Shown here: piece by piece, positions 3,964 through 5,688 of the stretch | Layout of the letters: each line of letters begins with the position of its first letter | How positions within the stretch are numbered: the stretch's first letter is position 1 | NCBI GenBank assembly: GCA_041595355.1 | Contig: JBFHKO010000167.1 | Location: forward strand, 1 to 5,688 | From: JBFHKO01 sp041595355 | GTDB taxonomy: Bacteria; Pseudomonadota; Gammaproteobacteria; Enterobacterales; Aeromonadaceae | Direction of reading: 5' to 3' | DNA length: 5,688 nt | Notes under the pieces: generated by a model | Database searches by the model: none | What the model was told of the DNA's origin: nothing | Seen by the model: the letters and a program-made list of their open reading frames with translations, nothing else | Position numbers and translations under genes: made by a program

Positions 3964-5581
3964 ACCAGTTTTGCTTACCAAACCCCGAGGTAATGGGGTA
4001 GCGACGATCCTTGCCAAAATTGCGTACCGTGACCCGTGGCCCGACGGCCGCCTGACGGCGCTTGTGCTCGTTGATGTCCACCAGACGGATCACCTTGCGC
4101 ACCACGGCCTCATCGTAGCCGGCGGCCACTATGTCGGCCAGCGAGGCATCCCGCTCCACATAGTGTTCCAGGATGGCATCCAGGTCATCATAAGGTGGCA
4201 GGCTGTCCTGATCCACCTGGTCCGGTGCCAGTTCGGCCGAAGGCGGGCGGTCGATCACACGCTGCGGTATCACATACCCCAGGGTGTTGCGATAGGTGCT
4301 CAGTTTGTAGACCAGGGTCTTGGGCACATCCTTGAGCACATCGAAGCCGCCGGCCATGTCGCCATAGAGGGTGGCATAGCCCACCGCCATCTCGCTCTTG
4401 TTGCCGGTGGTCAGCACCAGCCGGCGCCGCTTGTTGGAGAGCGCCATCAGCAGAACGCCACGGCAGCGGGCCTGCAGGTTCTCTTCGGTGGTATCCCGCG
4501 GCGTGCCCTCGAACAGCGGTGCCAGCTGGCCCATGAAGGCCTCGAACATGGGCTCGATGGAGAGAATGTCGAACTCCACGCCCAGCAGCTCGGCCTCTTC
4601 CCTGGCGTCCTCGACGCTCATCTGCGCCGTATAGCGGAAGGGCATCATCACCGCCTGCACCTTGTCGGCGCCGAGGGCATCCACGGCAATGGCCAGAGTC
4701 AGCGCCGAATCGATGCCGCCGGAGAGCCCCAGCACGGCGCCGGTGGCGCCGTTCTTGGTGATGTAGTCATGCACCGCCAGTACCAGCGCCTGATAGACCT
4801 CGGCCACCGGCTCCAGCGGGGCGCAGATCTGCCCGGCCTGCGGCACCCCGTCCAGGAAACGTACCGGCGCCAGCGCCTCCTCGAAGGCCGCCAGCCGCTG
4901 TACCACCCGCCCCTCGGCGTCGAACACCTTGGACTGGCCATCGAACACCAGCTCGTCCTGGCCGCACACCTGATTGAGATAGACGAGGGGCAGCCCGGTT
5001 TCCCGGCAGCGCGCCTGCATCACCGCCTGGCGCTCCAGCACCTTGTACATGTGGTAGGGCGAGGCGTTGATGCTGAGCAGCAGCTCGGCGCCCGCCGCCC
5101 TGGCAGCCTGGGCCGGCTCGGGGAACCAGAGATCCTCGCAGATGAGCAGCCCCAGGCGATGGCCCTTGAACTCCACCACGCAGGCCTGCTGGCCGGCGGC
5201 AAAATAGCGCTGTTCGTCGAACACCCGGTAATTGGGCAGCCGCTGCTTGTAGTAGCGTCCCAGCAGCTGCCCCTGGAAGTAGAAACTGGCCGCATTGTAG
5301 AGCTGGCCGCCCTCACGCCAGGGGTGCCCCACCAGCAGCGCCACCTGCTGCGTGGCCGCGGCCAGCCGCACCAGGGCGGCCTCCACCCGCTGCATCAGAT
5401 CGGGCCGCAGCAGCAGATCTTCCGGCGGATAACCGGTTACCGCCAGCTCGGAGCAGAGCAGCAGATCGGCGCCCTGCAGCCCGGCAGCCTGCAGACGGGA
5501 GAGGATATAATCGGTGTTTTCTTCGATCGCGCCCACCGTCAGATTGAGCTGGGCGAGCATCAGGGATAAAGCCTTGGCCAT
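3962..5581 (-). CDS. nadE: Glutamine-dependent NAD+ synthetase
   Basis: Final step of NAD+ synthesis: deamido-NAD+ + ATP + glutamine gives NAD+ + AMP + PPi + glutamate. The 539-residue cytoplasmic enzyme has two domains. The N-terminal nitrilase-type glutaminase (about 1-250) carries the triad E45 (SELAVTGYPPEDLL), K112 (YYKQRLPNYRVFDE) and C148 (LLICEDLWFP). The C-terminal synthetase (about 265-539) has the ATP pyrophosphatase loop LSGGIDS (286-292), TTGNKSE (391-397) and the YGDMAGG segment (406-412). All catalytic residues are present. The length separates it from the short ammonia-only NadE (about 275 residues in E. coli). The start at 5581 fits the family N-terminus, but its Shine-Dalgarno is weak; the ATG at residue 8 is a less likely alternative. 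It is the first gene of the pair with glnB. Confidence 0.97.
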   Translation of the reverse strand: MAKALSLMLAQLNLTVGAIEENTDYILSRLQAAGLQGADLLLCSELAVTGYPPEDLLLRPDLMQRVEAALVRLAAATQQVALLVGHPWREGGQLYNAASFYFQGQLLGRYYKQRLPNYRVFDEQRYFAAGQQACVVEFKGHRLGLLICEDLWFPEPAQAARAAGAELLLSINASPYHMYKVLERQAVMQARCRETGLPLVYLNQVCGQDELVFDGQSKVFDAEGRVVQRLAAFEEALAPVRFLDGVPQAGQICAPLEPVAEVYQALVLAVHDYITKNGATGAVLGLSGGIDSALTLAIAVDALGADKVQAVMMPFRYTAQMSVEDAREEAELLGVEFDILSIEPMFEAFMGQLAPLFEGTPRDTTEENLQARCRGVLLMALSNKRRRLVLTTGNKSEMAVGYATLYGDMAGGFDVLKDVPKTLVYKLSTYRNTLGYVIPQRVIDRPPSAELAPDQVDQDSLPPYDDLDAILEHYVERDASLADIVAAGYDEAVVRKVIRLVDINEHKRRQAAVGPRVTVRNFGKDRRYPITSGFGKQNW

Positions 5582-5615
5582 GGCAGAGGATCTTGATGAT
5601 GGAAGGTATTGCGGA

Positions 5616-5645
5616 ATGATAAAGAAAAGGCGCGGGTCATGCCAG
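5616..5645 (-). promoter_or_regulatory. Candidate sigma-70 promoter of nadE-glnB
   Basis: On the - strand, TATCAT (5621-5616; 5 of 6 to the -10 consensus) is 18 bp from CTGGCA (5645-5640; 4 of 6 to the -35 consensus). RNA would start near 5609 and leave a leader of about 28 nt. The -35 and spacer lie inside a terminator-like hairpin, so the two signals overlap. Confidence 0.4.
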
Positions 5646-5651
5646 CGCCTT
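5618..5651 (-). terminator. Probable terminator of a gene right of the window
   Basis: On the - strand a perfect 7-bp stem AAGGCGC / GCGCCTT (5651-5645 and 5633-5627) with an 11-nt loop is followed by TTCTTTAT, so the stem runs into CCTTTTCTTT. This is a plausible intrinsic terminator for a - strand gene upstream of nadE that lies outside the window. Bases 5652-5688 hold nothing I can name. Confidence 0.5.
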
Positions 5652-5688
5652 GCCTCCTGTCTGTCTCGGACCCGGCCTAGGGCAGGGC

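Noticed and set aside
3824..5569. A 581-codon open frame on the + strand opposite nadE and part of glnB
   Set aside because: It is an antisense shadow in GC-rich DNA. Its product is full of His, Gln, Gly and Leu with no domain, while the opposite strand encodes complete NadE and GlnB with all catalytic motifs.
5561..5640. Short - strand upstream ORF starting at 5640 (26 codons) after an AGGAGG
   Set aside because: The AGGAGG is 12 nt away, which is too far. The ATG lies inside the terminator/promoter region and probably upstream of the nadE transcription start, and the peptide has no recognisable feature.
1..5688. CRISPR arrays, tRNA/rRNA genes, insertion sequences, phage or defence genes
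   Set aside because: No repeat-spacer pattern, no cloverleaf or rRNA-like stretch, no transposase, integrase, nuclease or toxin-like protein in any convincing frame. The genes are ordinary chromosomal ones.

Overview
The window is GC-rich chromosomal DNA from a gammaproteobacterium. This is inferred from its RraB, LuxS, Tpx and GlnB proteins, which closely resemble the enterobacterial and Aeromonas-type versions as I remember them. RraB is largely confined to Gammaproteobacteria. A marine or aquatic member of the Aeromonadales (Oceanimonas or Zobellella-like) would fit, but no database search was possible. I see no insertion sequence, phage gene, CRISPR array, tRNA or rRNA.

Layout: the left edge holds the 3' end of a hybrid sensor histidine kinase on the + strand (1-687). 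It stops 37 bp from a convergent block of seven genes that are all on the - strand. In their direction of transcription (right to left) these are nadE (glutamine-dependent NAD+ synthetase), glnB (PII nitrogen regulator), a lytic-transglycosylase-like lipoprotein, luxS (AI-2 synthase), rraB (RNase E inhibitor), tpx (periplasmic-type thiol peroxidase) and a small L,D-transpeptidase. The right edge (5582-5688) holds the nadE promoter region and the probable terminator of a gene beyond the window.

Functional logic: nadE and glnB form a tight pair, because the nadE stop codon overlaps the glnB Shine-Dalgarno sequence. This fits PII control of NAD+ synthesis by nitrogen status. Two cell-wall enzymes (lipoprotein transglycosylase and L,D-transpeptidase) flank three housekeeping or stress genes. 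Candidate intrinsic terminators follow luxS and tpx, so the block is probably several short units rather than one operon.

The gene content is ordinary, and I found no new multi-gene system. The most unusual signals are non-coding. The first is a 32-bp near-perfect palindrome with G/C tracts that covers the likely -10 box and Shine-Dalgarno of tpx. The second is a luxS terminator placed just before the rraB ribosome-binding site. The third is a pair of mutually exclusive hairpins over the L,D-transpeptidase ribosome-binding site. The fourth is a probable TTG start for the lipoprotein.
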